Numbered from the stretch's first letter, positions 9,701 through 20,026 are shown. The stretch is 64,000 bases of DNA from Planococcus sp. APC 4015 (GCA_030407505.1 JASDDH010000004.1:84385-148384); one strand, 5' to 3'. Numbers and translations are program-made. The notes: generated from the letters alone by a model not told the origin.

Positions 9701-12700
9701 CGGCGAGCTCGACCGAGGTGGACGAGGCCGACATCGTGTCGACGAACGTGCCGGCCTGCGCCTCCCCCGGAGCCGCGACCTGGTCGCTGCGCGTCGTGGG
9801 CACCGGTCCGCCCGTACGCAGTGTCGAGCGGCGCTCGACGAGGAACGGCACGCTGACGAGCGGGTTCTGCGGATTGCTCCATCCGAGCCCGTTGGCCTGG
9901 GCGACGGTGAAGCGCACGCCGTGGATGCCGTCGGGCGCCGCGGAGAGGAATGCCGCGGCCTGTGCCGTCGTCCCTGCCGGTCCGCAGGTCCACGAACCAC
10001 CCACCGAGTCCGCCGCGACATCGGGGGCGGTGAAGGCTCCCCCGCTCAGATAGCAGGCCGACACCCGCTCGAGGGGCGCGGGGAGGGACCAGGACGTGCT
10101 CATGCCGACGAAGTCCACGGCGTTCCAGAACGACGGATCCGCGTCCTCCAGCGCCAGGGACGCGGTGCGGAGGGACCCGGCCGGCTGACCGCGCAGGGTG
10201 ACCGTGACGGGTGCGAAGTCGTTCTCCTTCTGGAATGCGGGGGCGATGGTCTTGCCCGGCACGACGTCGAAGGTGGGCGATTCCAGGACGATCGATGCCG
10301 AGCCCTCGTCGCAGGCGTAGCGCTGCCCCGTCACCGGCGGACACGTCGCCGGCGGGTCGACGTCGGCCACCACGCCCAGCGCGGTGTTGGAGATCGGGGA
10401 ATCCAGCAGGGTCACCCGGGTCTGGGTACCCCGCCAGTAGTCGCGCAGCCGCAGGTCGACGGCGACCACGCCGGACGCACCGGCGGCGATCCGCCCGTCG
10501 AAGGCGACCGTGAAGCCGGTGACGTCGCAGGGCATGGTCGTGAGGCCGAGAGCCTGCGCGGCCGTGTAGTCGAGCTGCGATCCGTCGGGACAGGACAGCG
10601 TCACCACGGTGGACGTCGTGCCGGAGGGCGGTGTGATCGCGGCGAACCGGAACAGGAGGAACGCGTTGAACGGATCCTCGCGAGGACCGGAGAAGGAGCC
10701 CGGCGCCGGGTCGGTGATGACGAGCTCGTCGATCCTCGCAGGAGTGGTGTTGCGCGTCGTGACCGTGGCCCGGCTGATCGGGAACCCGCTCGGGAAGACG
10801 GTGGCATCGGGCGGCACGCCCAGGGGACCCCCTGACCAGTTCTTGTCGGTGGTCGTGGTGAGCGGCACGTCGATGATGACGACGTCGTCGCTGTCATCGG
10901 CCGACAGGGGGGTGCCGCCACCTGTCGGATACGCGGTCAGGTTGACGGTGTTGCGGACGATCCCCGTGTCGGGGAGGTTGAACAGGCTGTCTCCCAGCAC
11001 CGGAGCACCCGTCGACCGCGTCTCGTCGCGCACGCGCCACGTCAAGGCGATCGGCCGGCTGTTGCCCGTCGACCTCGCGACGCCGGATCCGACCGGCGGG
11101 GCACCCAGATCACCGGCGATCGCCGTCGCCCGGCTCGGGCTCTCGACGACCACGAGGCGCACGCCCCGCGTCGTCGCGCGCTCGGCCGTCGTCAGGGTGA
11201 CGCCCGGGAACTGACCGATGCACCCCGCCGGGCAGGGACTGTTGGCCGCGGGCGTCCACGACGACCCGTCGTAGAGGAGGACCTGCTGGATCTGGTCGTA
11301 CGCGATCAGGGGGTCGGTCGCGGTCGTGATCGGCTGCACGCGGAACAGGTCGAACGCGTCGTAGACGCTGTCGGCGATCGCCGTGCCCTCCGGATCGGCG
11401 ACATCGGTGATCTCCACGCGCTCGAGCCCCGAATAGCCTCCGGTGGACCAGCTCAGCGTCGAGGGGATGGTGTCGACCGAGCGCGCGATCACGGACTGGA
11501 GTCCGCCCGAGCTCGAGGTCCCGAACGTCTTGTCGACGAGGTCTCCGCCTCCGGGCACGGGGGGCACGATCTCGATGAGGGGGCACGGCGAGGCGAGCAC
11601 AGTGGTGGCGGCGGGCACACCCGCGGTGGGGCTCGTCGCCCCGGTCTGGGCGCAGTTCTCGATCTGCGTCGGGGCGGTGCTCGAGAACGGCGGGCCGGCC
11701 GTGTACCGACCCTCCGCCCGCAGCTGGGTCGTGATGTTCGGTGCGAGGTCCGTGCCGGGCGGGAATCCTCCGCCCGCGCCGGTGTAGTCGTAGACGAAGC
11801 GGATGCCGCCGGCGACCGCCCGCACGTCGGCGGGCACCGGGTCCGAGACGATGGCCGGCCCCGCCACGGGATCGAGGAGCGCCTTCCAGGTGGCGTCGGT
11901 GGTGTCGTAGTACTCGACGGTCAGCTCCGCATCGGCCGGAACCGGCGTCTGGGCGATCGACACGACGTCGAAGGCGTTCCACCACTCGTCCGATCCCACG
12001 GGATCCACCGGATCCTGGATGACGATGCGAGCGGCATCCCCGGTCGAACCTGCCGGCTGCGTCGGCGGGTTCGGGCGCTCGGTGAGGCCGCCGGTGAGCG
12101 AGACGGTCGTCAGCTGGCCGGGTACGGCGAGGATCGACGGCGGTCGGAGCGACTTGCCGATGTAGGTCTCGATGACCTCGTCGTAGATGTCGAGATCGTC
12201 GGCGGCGAGAGCGCTTGAGATCGCACCGAGGTTCGTGCCCGTCACGAGCACGTCGTTGGTCACCGCCCGCGGCAGCCCGGTGAGCGAGGGGTCGGTGTCG
12301 AGGCCGAAGGCGATGGCGGCCTCCGCACCGGGGAGGATGGCCGTGCCCTCGAAGACGACGTCGAACGATGTGACGTCCGCGAACGGGCTCAGAACGGGGT
12401 CCTCGGGCGTCGCGCCGTCGGCGAACGGCAGCTCCTCGGTCGTCCCGTCCGCGAAGCGGTAGATCACCGAGGCCGATGTCGCGCCGGCCGGGTAGTCGAC
12501 GGGCGCGGTGAACCCCTGGAAGGTGTACTCCGCCGGGAACGAGCCCGTGGAGGGCTCGGTGATGGTCAGGCCGTCCAGAGGGATGGCCGAGGCGTTGGTC
12601 GCCTCGACGGTCACGACGGTCGACTGGCCCGCGATCACCAGGTCGGGAGAGAACTGCTTGGCGGCGCTGACCTGCACGGTGTTCTGCTGCAGTGTGACGC

Positions 12701-13754
12701 TCGCCTCGGCGGTGTCGGCCGCCGTGGCGCCCGACAGGCCGACGGTCGACGACGAGGAGTTGACGGCTGCCGTCCCGTCGGGCCGGCCGGCCGCGGCATC
12801 CGTCAGCGCCAGCGCCAGCGAGGCCGACGCCGAGGCACCTGGGGGGATGGCACCCGAGAACGAGATGCGCGTCCCGCGCACGTCGGCGGTGTCGATCGTG
12901 CCGGGGATCACCCCGCCCGGGACGTCCACCCACGCGCCGCCGACGAAGACGGAGTACGTGGTGGAGGTGGCACCCGTCGGCGCCGTCACCGCGCCGAAGG
13001 ACGCGAAGCCGAGGAGCTCGAACGGATTCGGCGAGGCCGAGGGGTCGACGGGGTCCTGGATGACGAGCGTCTCGACGGTGGCGTTCGATCCGTTCGTCCC
13101 ACCGAGGGCGGCGGTCACCGGCGCGCCCGGCGTCGCGACGAGACTCGCCGGAGTGAGCGCCTTGGTGGCGTCGGTCACGAGTTCGAGGGCGACGACGGGC
13201 GTCACGCCGACCTGGTCCTGCGCGTCGACGAAGTTGGTCCCCTCCAGCGCGGCGTCGTTGAGCACCTCGATGCCGCTCACGTCGTACGAGGCGTCGGCGG
13301 GCAGCTGCACGAACACGTCGACGACCGCGGTCGTCGCATCCAGGATGCCGACGGTTCCGTCGCCCAGGGGCGTGTTCCAGTTCACGGTGAGTGCGTTGCC
13401 GGCGATGACGGGGGTCTCGGCGGTGTTCGCCCCTCCGCCGACGAGTGCGCTCACCAGGACGAAGGGGGCGGGGATCACGTCGGTCAGGACCGCGCCGCGG
13501 CATCCGTTGTCGGTGATCGACGAGCACCCCACCGTCAGCTGGTAGGCGAAGGTCTCGCCCGGTGCGACCTGCGAGACGGACGCCGTCTTGGCCAGGCTCG
13601 CCACCGCGCTCACGGCATCGGGTGGGGGATCGGGCAGGACGGGAGCTGCGAGGGCGGCGGGAGCGGTCAGGGTCGCGACGATCACTCCGACGACGGCGAC
13701 GAGGGCGGCCAGTCGCCGGCCTCGGCCTTGGGGAGCGCTGGTTCTGTGCTGCAC
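6720..13754 (-). CDS. Giant secreted, sortase-anchored repeat protein (LPPTG; DUF5979/DUF11-like modules)
   Basis: The 2344-residue protein starts at GTG 13754, with a GGGGG stretch upstream and a signal peptide (RRLAALVAVVGVIVATLTAPAALAAP). The body consists of repeated modules of roughly 150-200 residues that each open with a K-x-x-x-P/S segment and contain I.DP.DP...NAFD-like cores, for example ETLVIQDPVDPSASPNPFELL and ARIVIQDPVDPVGSDEWWNAFDVV. From about residue 1775 five DUF5979-type modules follow, beginning IQIAKTVSG, LEVSKLVVG, LTLEKVVDA, LEVVKQIEG and LVVSKTLSG, each ending in an ECT.TE-like strand. The C terminus has LPPTG at about residue 2310 (6813-6827), a hydrophobic helix and RRRRKV, a complete sorting signal. 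It is probably a cell-wall-linked surface protein or adhesin. The frame continues upstream through the divergent lipoprotein gene, but that part is a shadow. Confidence 0.9.
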   Translation of the reverse strand: MQHRTSAPQGRGRRLAALVAVVGVIVATLTAPAALAAPVLPDPPPDAVSAVASLAKTASVSQVAPGETFAYQLTVGCSSITDNGCRGAVLTDVIPAPFVLVSALVGGGANTAETPVIAGNALTVNWNTPLGDGTVGILDATTAVVDVFVQLPADASYDVSGIEVLNDAALEGTNFVDAQDQVGVTPVVALELVTDATKALTPASLVATPGAPVTAALGGTNGSNATVETLVIQDPVDPSASPNPFELLGFASFGAVTAPTGATSTTYSVFVGGAWVDVPGGVIPGTIDTADVRGTRISFSGAIPPGASASASLALALTDAAAGRPDGTAAVNSSSSTVGLSGATAADTAEASVTLQQNTVQVSAAKQFSPDLVIAGQSTVVTVEATNASAIPLDGLTITEPSTGSFPAEYTFQGFTAPVDYPAGATSASVIYRFADGTTEELPFADGATPEDPVLSPFADVTSFDVVFEGTAILPGAEAAIAFGLDTDPSLTGLPRAVTNDVLVTGTNLGAISSALAADDLDIYDEVIETYIGKSLRPPSILAVPGQLTTVSLTGGLTERPNPPTQPAGSTGDAARIVIQDPVDPVGSDEWWNAFDVVSIAQTPVPADAELTVEYYDTTDATWKALLDPVAGPAIVSDPVPADVRAVAGGIRFVYDYTGAGGGFPPGTDLAPNITTQLRAEGRYTAGPPFSSTAPTQIENCAQTGATSPTAGVPAATTVLASPCPLIEIVPPVPGGGDLVDKTFGTSSSGGLQSVIARSVDTIPSTLSWSTGGYSGLERVEITDVADPEGTAIADSVYDAFDLFRVQPITTATDPLIAYDQIQQVLLYDGSSWTPAANSPCPAGCIGQFPGVTLTTAERATTRGVRLVVVESPSRATAIAGDLGAPPVGSGVARSTGNSRPIALTWRVRDETRSTGAPVLGDSLFNLPDTGIVRNTVNLTAYPTGGGTPLSADDSDDVVIIDVPLTTTTDKNWSGGPLGVPPDATVFPSGFPISRATVTTRNTTPARIDELVITDPAPGSFSGPREDPFNAFLLFRFAAITPPSGTTSTVVTLSCPDGSQLDYTAAQALGLTTMPCDVTGFTVAFDGRIAAGASGVVAVDLRLRDYWRGTQTRVTLLDSPISNTALGVVADVDPPATCPPVTGQRYACDEGSASIVLESPTFDVVPGKTIAPAFQKENDFAPVTVTLRGQPAGSLRTASLALEDADPSFWNAVDFVGMSTSWSLPAPLERVSACYLSGGAFTAPDVAADSVGGSWTCGPAGTTAQAAAFLSAAPDGIHGVRFTVAQANGLGWSNPQNPLVSVPFLVERRSTLRTGGPVPTTRSDQVAAPGEAQAGTFVDTMSASSTSVELAAGQSITLAKNADASYRNVHLTAQVNVVKSPNGNVQPGAVIPFVLSFTNTGESALNDPVFSDRLPTDAQGRQLILDPDRDPSVSPYSFSLTGAAPTPPSGLPLPTDPFVVRIQEVGDTVFFRMPQGAVLEPGQTYTITARLVLRPGLTPADTVQNVAAMTAFQPFDDCAPTLEAGTGACIDSATVSPLAVPALSTVKYVKADAPHGQAGIPEIISTANGFSCDGQADADGFHRSPCVPVTLPGATETWRFTVTNAGTLPLDKVVSIDNLPTPGDRGIIVQLPRESAWPVEFLGAGGIIPTPTTPQGAVVTTYWSGSSLPCTADLNPLGTPCGAGAWQALTPATDLSAVRSLKFVVDFPVELLMPGESLNIEFQTRTAPARVTTTDYPTAWNTVTTGGSAVSNAGRVLVPPTEGRRVGVAHPTGPIQIAKTVSGPGQAFAPDTFPVQLECTSAGAALTGEPLLVLTAGAAPTTVPGLPWGAECTATEPDSGQTSSIIGTAVVGGPEDPIGLVTVENVFEVGTLEVSKLVVGDALDEQGAPIVYGPFDFAVDCLFLGDPVSADGYDADDPMEQALSNGQTWSLTGLPVGAECTVTETDAAGALDTVFVIGEPGQTPFPVFDTAADVAIGLGAPSEAVAVNVFDVGSLTLEKVVDAPEGAVFAAGPFSLRVTCTLPTVGVVYDGVVVLGGTEPLTRTIPDLAAGASCEVSEPDPSGANEVEVIGSPALIGTDGPATVTVTNTFLQGSLEVVKQIEGDGADLYGAGPFEVSLDCVIDSPSGARPVAVTGGATRVLSAGNDYTASYDPLLVGSTCTLRETGTGGATTSEVDGGSSATIDIVEGVSQVGLVNTFDVGSLVVSKTLSGGDAPSHAEDVFEVSVTCTWNGEAIAIPGGAARSLSVSTPAEYADLPVGAECAVAEQDDGGATTVSATPASAGDPRVGIATIAAGAAASVTIDNRFDPPLPPTGFDPVTAGAATALGMVLLALGMLAIRRRRKV

Positions 13755-13895
13755 GCGGCCCCCGCATCGGCTGTCCCGCCGGCACGAGGGGTCGCGCTCG
13801 AGGCGGTTCCGGCCAGCAAAGCACACTCGCGTCGTCCGCACCAGCGTTACGCGTGAGTCGGAAGTGACGTCGAGTGACGGCCGTAGGCTGGGAGC

Positions 13896-14537
13896 ATGCG
13901 CCGTCGCCTCCTCGCCCTCCCCCTCGCCGCCCTCGCCCTCGCGATGTTCGCGGGGTGCACGAGCGCGGCGCCCGACGCCGCCCCCTCGCAGTCGGAGGGC
14001 TGCTCGTACGCCGAGGCCGCGGGCGGGGTGCGCGAGGTCTCGATTCCGGATGCCGCCGCCACCGGAACGGTCGAGGCGACTCTGCAGACATCGTCGGGCG
14101 ACATCCCGATGACGCTCGACGCCGACCGCACGCCGTGCACGGTCGGCAGCTTCGTCTCGCTCGTCGAGCAGGGCTACTACGACGACAGCCCGTGCCACCG
14201 CCTGACCACCGAGGGCATCTTCGTGCTGCAGTGCGGCGACCCGTCGGGTACGGGCATGGGCGGGCCCGGGTACAGCTACGCCGACGAGCTCGACGGCAGC
14301 GAGACCTATCCGGCGGGCACCGTCGCGATGGCCAACGCCGGTCCCGACACGAACGGCTCGCAGTTCTTCCTCGTGTACGAGGACACCACGCTCCCCCCGT
14401 CCTACACAGTGTTCGGCACGCTCTCCCCCGAGGGGCTCGCGGTCGTGCAGACGATCGCCTCGGCCGGGGCGGAAGGCGGCGCGTCGGACGGCGCACCCGC
14501 ATCCCCGGTGACGATCACCGGTGTCTCGCTCGGCTGA
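13896..14537 (+). CDS. Cyclophilin-type peptidyl-prolyl isomerase, lipoprotein
   Basis: The 213-residue protein has a lipobox (LALAMFAGC, Cys about residue 21), so it should be lipidated and work on the outer face of the membrane as a prolyl isomerase for secreted proteins. The cyclophilin domain is recognisable from TLQTSSGDIPMTLDADRTPCTVGSFVSLVEQGYYDDSPCHRL, QCGDPSGTGMGGPGYSYADE and VAMANAGPDTNGSQFFLVYEDT. The usual FHR..PNF..QGGD motif is altered to CHRLTTEGIFVLQCGD, so catalytic strength is uncertain. TAGGCT at 13884-13889 ends 6 nt before the ATG. It is divergent from the giant surface protein, which could be a client. Confidence 0.92.
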   Translation: MRRRLLALPLAALALAMFAGCTSAAPDAAPSQSEGCSYAEAAGGVREVSIPDAAATGTVEATLQTSSGDIPMTLDADRTPCTVGSFVSLVEQGYYDDSPCHRLTTEGIFVLQCGDPSGTGMGGPGYSYADELDGSETYPAGTVAMANAGPDTNGSQFFLVYEDTTLPPSYTVFGTLSPEGLAVVQTIASAGAEGGASDGAPASPVTITGVSLG

Positions 14538-14685
14538 CACGGCGAGCGCTAGCGGGTCGGGATGCCGCCCGCCACCCTCCGCGACATGCGGCGTAACGCG
14601 ATTTCGATGCGTGTGAATCCGACGGTTGGATCGAATCATCCGCCCGTCACCCCGACCGGGCCCCTCCTCGAACTGGCCCGTCTGC

Positions 14686-15666
14686 ATGATCCGACTCGAA
14701 AACGTCTCCAAGACCTTCGGCGACCTGCCCGCGGTCGACGACGTGTCGCTCACGATCCCGACCGGTGAGATCTACGGCATCGTCGGACAGAGCGGCGCCG
14801 GCAAGAGCACCCTCGCGCGACTGGTCAACCTGATCGAACGGCCCGACACGGGCACCGTCACGGTCGACGGGGCGGAGCTCACCGCGCTGAGGGAGGGCGA
14901 CCTGCGTGTCGCCCGCCGCAAGATCGGCATGGTCTTCCAGCGATTCAACCTGCTCGGCAGCCGCAGCGTGCGCGGCAACGTCGAACTCGCGCTCGAGCTC
15001 GACGGCGTCGCCCGCAGCGAGCGCCACGGGCGCGCGCAGGAGATGCTCGACCTCGTCGGCATCGGCCACCGCGGCGACGCCTCGGTGCACGAGCTCTCGG
15101 GTGGGCAGCAGCAGCGCGTCGGGATCGCCCGCGCCCTGGCCGCGCGCCCCACCGTGCTGCTGTCGGACGAGGCCACCAGCGCCCTCGACCCCGAGACGAC
15201 GGCGTCGATCCTCGATCTCTACCGCCGCATCAACGCGGAGCTCGGCCTCACCGTGCTGCTGATAACGCACGAGATGGAGGTCGTGAAATCGGTCTGCCGC
15301 TCGGCGGCGCTCCTCGAGCACGGCCGGGTCGTCGAGAGCGGCCGACTCGAAGACATCATCACCACCGCGGGCTCGCGGCTGACCTCGCAGCTGTTCCCGC
15401 TCGGCGCGATCCCGGCGACCGTCGCCGCCGACTCGGCCGTGATCGACATCACCTTCGCCGGCGGCAACGCCGACCACCCCGTCATCGCCCGCCTTGCGCG
15501 CACCCACGGGCTCGACGTGTCGATCCTCGGCGCCCTGGTCGAGCAGATCGGCGGGACGCAGGCAGGGCGCACCCGCCTCGAGATCCCCGGAGGGGCGACG
15601 GATGCCGTGATCGCCGACCTGCGAGGTCAGGGGCTCCTCGTCGAGGTCCTCAAGGAGGCAGCGTGA
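14686..15666 (+). CDS. metN: Methionine ABC transporter ATP-binding protein
   Basis: A 326-residue ABC ATPase: Walker A GQSGAGKS (about residues 33-40), Q-loop MVFQRFNLL, signature LSGGQQQR, Walker B TVLLSDEATSAL and switch histidine LLITHEME. After the ATPase domain a C-terminal ACT-like domain (about residues 245-326, VIDITFAGGNADHPVIARLAR...) matches the NIL domain that senses intracellular methionine and inhibits MetN. The start at 14686 (MIRLENVSKTF) fits the family; the upstream in-frame ATG at 14626 would add an unrelated tail. Its stop overlaps metI by 4 nt (GTGA). No S-box riboswitch is visible in 14538-14685. Confidence 0.95.
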   Translation: MIRLENVSKTFGDLPAVDDVSLTIPTGEIYGIVGQSGAGKSTLARLVNLIERPDTGTVTVDGAELTALREGDLRVARRKIGMVFQRFNLLGSRSVRGNVELALELDGVARSERHGRAQEMLDLVGIGHRGDASVHELSGGQQQRVGIARALAARPTVLLSDEATSALDPETTASILDLYRRINAELGLTVLLITHEMEVVKSVCRSAALLEHGRVVESGRLEDIITTAGSRLTSQLFPLGAIPATVAADSAVIDITFAGGNADHPVIARLARTHGLDVSILGALVEQIGGTQAGRTRLEIPGGATDAVIADLRGQGLLVEVLKEAA

Positions 15667-16373
15667 ACGACCAGCTCTTCCAGGTCCTCCTGGTCGCCAC
15701 CGGCCAGACGCTGTACATGGTGGGCGTCTCGCTCGTCATCACCGTTATCGTCGGGCTGCCGCTGGGCATCGTGCTCGTGGGCACCGAGCCCGGCCGGTTC
15801 CTCGATCGCCCGTTCGGCTCCCCGCTCGCCGGCAGGATCATCAACCGGTCGCTCGACCTGATCGTCAACTTCGGCCGCTCGGTGCCGTTCATCATCATCA
15901 TGGTCGCGCTCATCCCGTTCACCCGCCTGGTCGTCGGCACCTTCATCGGGCCGACGGCGGCGATCGTGCCGCTGTCGATCGTGGCGATCCCGTTCTTCGC
16001 GCGCATGGTCGAGATCGCGATCAAGGAGGTCGACTCCGGCCTGCTCGAAGTCGCCTCGTCGCTGGGCGCGAGCCGCACCGAGCTGGTGACGAAGGTGCTC
16101 GTCCCCGAGGCCGCCCCGGCCATGCTGCTGGGACTGTCGACGACCGTCACCTCGATCATCAACTTCTCGGCCATGGTCGGCACCGTCGCCGGCGGCGGCC
16201 TCGGCGACGTCGCCATCCGCTACGGCTACCAGCAGTACAGCTGGATCCACATCGTCCTGGTCGTCATCATCATCTTCGCGATCGTGATGATCCTCCAGGG
16301 CCTCGCCACCTGGGGCGCGCGCCGCCTCGCCCGCCGCGGCCCGACGAAGTCCCGTCGCCGGGTCACCGCCTGA
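15663..16373 (+). CDS. metI: Methionine ABC transporter permease
   Basis: A 236-residue inner-membrane permease with five to six hydrophobic segments, starting at GTG 15663 inside the metN stop codon (GTGA). The EAA loop of importers is seen as EVASSLGASRTELVTKVLVPEA (about residues 130-151), the site that docks on MetN. The leading helix LVATGQTLYMVGVSLVITVIVGLPLGIVL is typical of MetI. The C-terminal tail is basic (RRLARRGPTKSRRR). It lies between metN and metQ, separated from metQ by 25 nt, so the three form one operon. Confidence 0.95.
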   Translation: MNDQLFQVLLVATGQTLYMVGVSLVITVIVGLPLGIVLVGTEPGRFLDRPFGSPLAGRIINRSLDLIVNFGRSVPFIIIMVALIPFTRLVVGTFIGPTAAIVPLSIVAIPFFARMVEIAIKEVDSGLLEVASSLGASRTELVTKVLVPEAAPAMLLGLSTTVTSIINFSAMVGTVAGGGLGDVAIRYGYQQYSWIHIVLVVIIIFAIVMILQGLATWGARRLARRGPTKSRRRVTA

Positions 16374-16398
16374 ACCCGTCCATCCGAGAGGAAACCCC

Positions 16399-17235
16399 GT
16401 GCACAACAGCATCCGCTTCACCCTCGCCGGCGCAGCCGCAGCCGTCGCCCTCACGCTCACCGCCTGCGCCGGTGGCGCCACCGAGCCCGCTCCGGCCGCT
16501 TCGGGCGACGCCGACTCGCTCGGCACGATCAAGGTCGGCGCCCTGCAGACGCCGGCCGGCGAGATCCTGCAGCACATCAACGAGTCCGCAGCGGCTGAGG
16601 TCGGCCTCACGATCGAGTTCGTCGCGTTCACCGACTACAACACCCCGAACACGGCACTGGCCGACGGCTCGATCGACGCCAACCTGTTCCAGAACTCGAC
16701 GTTCCTCGAGAACTTCAACGCCAACACCGGCGAGGACCTCGTGAGCGTCGGCGAGGCGTACCTGCCGTCGGCGGCGTTCTACTCCGACAAGGTCGACAGT
16801 CTCGACGAGCTCGAGGACGGCGCCTCGATCGCCATCCCGAACGATCCGACCAACGCGGGCCGCGCGCTCAAGCTGCTCGCGGCCGAAGGTCTGATCGAGG
16901 TCGCCGACGACGTCAGCGACCCGAGCGGCATCACCGACAACCCGAAGGACTTCGAGTTCCGCGAGATCGAGAACGCCACGCTGCCGCAGGCGCTGCCCGA
17001 TGTCGACACCGCGTTCGTGACGATCTCGTTCGCCTTGCCGGCCGGTCTCACGAGTGACACCGCGATCCTCATCGAGGGCGACGACAGCGACTACTTCAAC
17101 GTTCTCGCCACGCGACCCGAGCTCGAGGACGACCCCCGCATCACCGCGCTGTACGAGCTGCTGACGTCGCAGGCCACCGCCGATTTCGAGCTCGACACCT
17201 GGGGCGGCCTCGTCGTCCCCGTCGTCGCGGGCTGA
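16399..17235 (+). CDS. metQ: Methionine-binding lipoprotein (NlpA/MetQ family)
   Basis: This is the substrate-binding component of the MetNIQ importer. The 278-residue protein starts at GTG 16399 after a GAGAGGAAA ribosome site. A lipoprotein signal peptide ends at LTAC (Cys about residue 23). The mature domain shows IKVGALQTPAGEILQHI, FTDYNTPNTALADGSIDANLFQ, and IPNDPTNAGRALKLLAAEGLIEV, the usual NlpA motifs, with AFVTISFALPAGL near the second lobe. It is followed by a strong hairpin terminator at 17252-17289 that closes the operon. Confidence 0.95.
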   Translation: MHNSIRFTLAGAAAAVALTLTACAGGATEPAPAASGDADSLGTIKVGALQTPAGEILQHINESAAAEVGLTIEFVAFTDYNTPNTALADGSIDANLFQNSTFLENFNANTGEDLVSVGEAYLPSAAFYSDKVDSLDELEDGASIAIPNDPTNAGRALKLLAAEGLIEVADDVSDPSGITDNPKDFEFREIENATLPQALPDVDTAFVTISFALPAGLTSDTAILIEGDDSDYFNVLATRPELEDDPRITALYELLTSQATADFELDTWGGLVVPVVAG

Positions 17236-17251
17236 TCCAACACCACGCACG

Positions 17252-18753
<1,502 letters not shown>

Positions 18754-18765
18754 CGGCGTCGGGCG

Positions 18766-19173
18766 TCAGCCGCCGGCAGCGGGGGGCGTGCGACGGGAGT
18801 CGGCGAGCTCGTCGACGAAGAGCGACCGTTCGTCGATCGTCCCGTTGCGATAGGCCTGACGGCCGACCATGTGGGCCGACAGCGGCGCGGTCGCCAACTG
18901 CATCAGCACGATCGGCACGAGGAACGCCACGACCGGCCAGGTGCGCAGCGACAGGGCTATCGCGAGTGCGATCAGGATGAGGCCGAGCACCTGAGGCTTG
19001 GTCGCGGCGTGCAGACGCGTGGCGACGTCGCGGAACCGCAGCAGGCCGATCGCCGCCGTGAGGCACAGCAGCGCGCCGAACAGGATCAGCACGAGCGACA
19101 CGATGTCGATCCAGGTGTCTGCGGTGCTGATGCCCTCCGACGTCGTGGCGGCAGCGGTGAGGAAGATGCTCAT
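18766..19173 (-). CDS. mnhG: Mrp Na+/H+ antiporter subunit G
   Basis: The last gene of the Mrp operon, 135 residues from ATG 19173. It has three hydrophobic helices (DIVSLVLILFGALLCLTAAIGLLRF, VLGLILIALAIALSL, VVAFLVPIVLMQLATAPLSAHMVGRQAY) and the MnhG motif FRDVATRLHAATKPQVLG. The C-terminal tail is polar. The ATG overlaps the mnhF stop (ATGA at 19170-19173), so translation is coupled. It is required for assembly of the hetero-oligomeric complex. Confidence 0.92.
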   Translation of the reverse strand: MSIFLTAAATTSEGISTADTWIDIVSLVLILFGALLCLTAAIGLLRFRDVATRLHAATKPQVLGLILIALAIALSLRTWPVVAFLVPIVLMQLATAPLSAHMVGRQAYRNGTIDERSLFVDELADSRRTPPAAGG

Positions 19174-19439
19174 TGCTCGTTGTTGTCCCGTCTCGCCACG
19201 AACCGGGCGATCGAGATCGACCCGAACACGCCGATCGCCGCGATGATGAGCATCGCCGGCAGCGACCGGGTGTGGTTGTTGATCGCCATGTCGGCGCCCA
19301 GCACGCACAGGACGAGCGTGAGCAGCACGTCGGAGGCCACGGCACGGTCCAGAATCGACGGGCCGGTGATGATGCGCCAGATGGTCAGCACGGCGGCGAC
19401 GCCGAAGACGGCGTAGACGGCGATGAGCAGTGCGGTCAT
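19170..19439 (-). CDS. mnhF: Mrp Na+/H+ antiporter subunit F
   Basis: The 89-residue protein has three membrane helices (MTALLIAVYAVFGVAAVLTIWRII, VLLTLVLCVLGADMAI, PAMLIIAAIGVFGSISIARFVARR) and the MnhF/PhaF pattern GPSILDRAVASDVL with the conserved Asp. MnhF-like proteins also resemble small cation/bile-salt efflux subunits. Start and stop overlap both neighbours by 4 nt, as throughout this operon. Confidence 0.92.
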   Translation of the reverse strand: MTALLIAVYAVFGVAAVLTIWRIITGPSILDRAVASDVLLTLVLCVLGADMAINNHTRSLPAMLIIAAIGVFGSISIARFVARRDNNEQ

Positions 19440-20026
19440 GGTGTCGCCCCGCCCTGACGCGGGCTGTCGACCGTCGCCGCGTCGATGACGGCCAGCTGCG
19501 CACGCGAACCCACGGCCCGGACGATGCGCGCCTCCCACCCGAGGATCGCCCGTCGCTGGTGCTCGACCTGCTCGGCCGTCGACGCCCCGATGACGTGCAG
19601 ATACAGGATGCGGCGAGTCCGGTCGGCCTCGACGATGAGCGATCCAGGAATGAGCGACGCGGTGACCGCGGTGTGCGTCATGATCAGGTCGTCGTCGGTG
19701 CGCAGCGCCACCGCGATGATCGAGCTCACCGGCTGCGACCGCGGATCGAGCACCTGCCATGCCACCAGGAGCGAGCCGCGCACGAGGGCGAGGAAGAACG
19801 TCACGATGAACACCGCGCCCCACCAGGGGTTGACGCGACCCGAGAGGTCGACCGGCGGCAGGCGGAAGATGCGGGTCACGAAGACCGCCACGGCCACGCC
19901 GGTGAAGAACGCGAGCCACGTGAACTGGCCCCACAGCAACATCCACAGCGCGACGAGCCAGAAGAAGAACGGCAGCTGGCGCCACAGTTGAGCGAGCAGA
20001 GTCGAGGGACGGGAGTCGGGACTCAC
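19436..20026 (-). CDS. mnhE: Mrp Na+/H+ antiporter subunit E
   Basis: A 196-residue protein starting at GTG 20026, which overlaps the mnhD stop (GTGA). Two N-terminal helices (FFFWLVALWMLLWGQFTWLAFFTGVAVAVFVTRIF) and a third (WWGAVFIVTFFLALVRGSLLVAWQVL) precede a cytoplasmic domain with SSIIAVALRTDDDLIMTHTAVTASLIPGSLIVEAD, the diagnostic MnhE motif. The long upstream frame is a shadow of mnhD. Confidence 0.92.
   Translation of the reverse strand: MSPDSRPSTLLAQLWRQLPFFFWLVALWMLLWGQFTWLAFFTGVAVAVFVTRIFRLPPVDLSGRVNPWWGAVFIVTFFLALVRGSLLVAWQVLDPRSQPVSSIIAVALRTDDDLIMTHTAVTASLIPGSLIVEADRTRRILYLHVIGASTAEQVEHQRRAILGWEARIVRAVGSRAQLAVIDAATVDSPRQGGATP

Noticed and set aside
12100..13754. Frameshift or split in the giant gene
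   Set aside because: A single frame runs from the GTG at 13754 to the LPPTG tail at 6720 without interruption.
11110..14502. 1130-codon frame and several other long frames within the giant gene region
   Set aside because: All are Arg/Pro-rich shadows of the LPPTG protein and the divergent lipoprotein; no domains, no ribosome sites.
14538..14685. Possible SAM (S-box) riboswitch before metN
   Set aside because: No S-box core or paired arms could be found; the region shows no clear structure.
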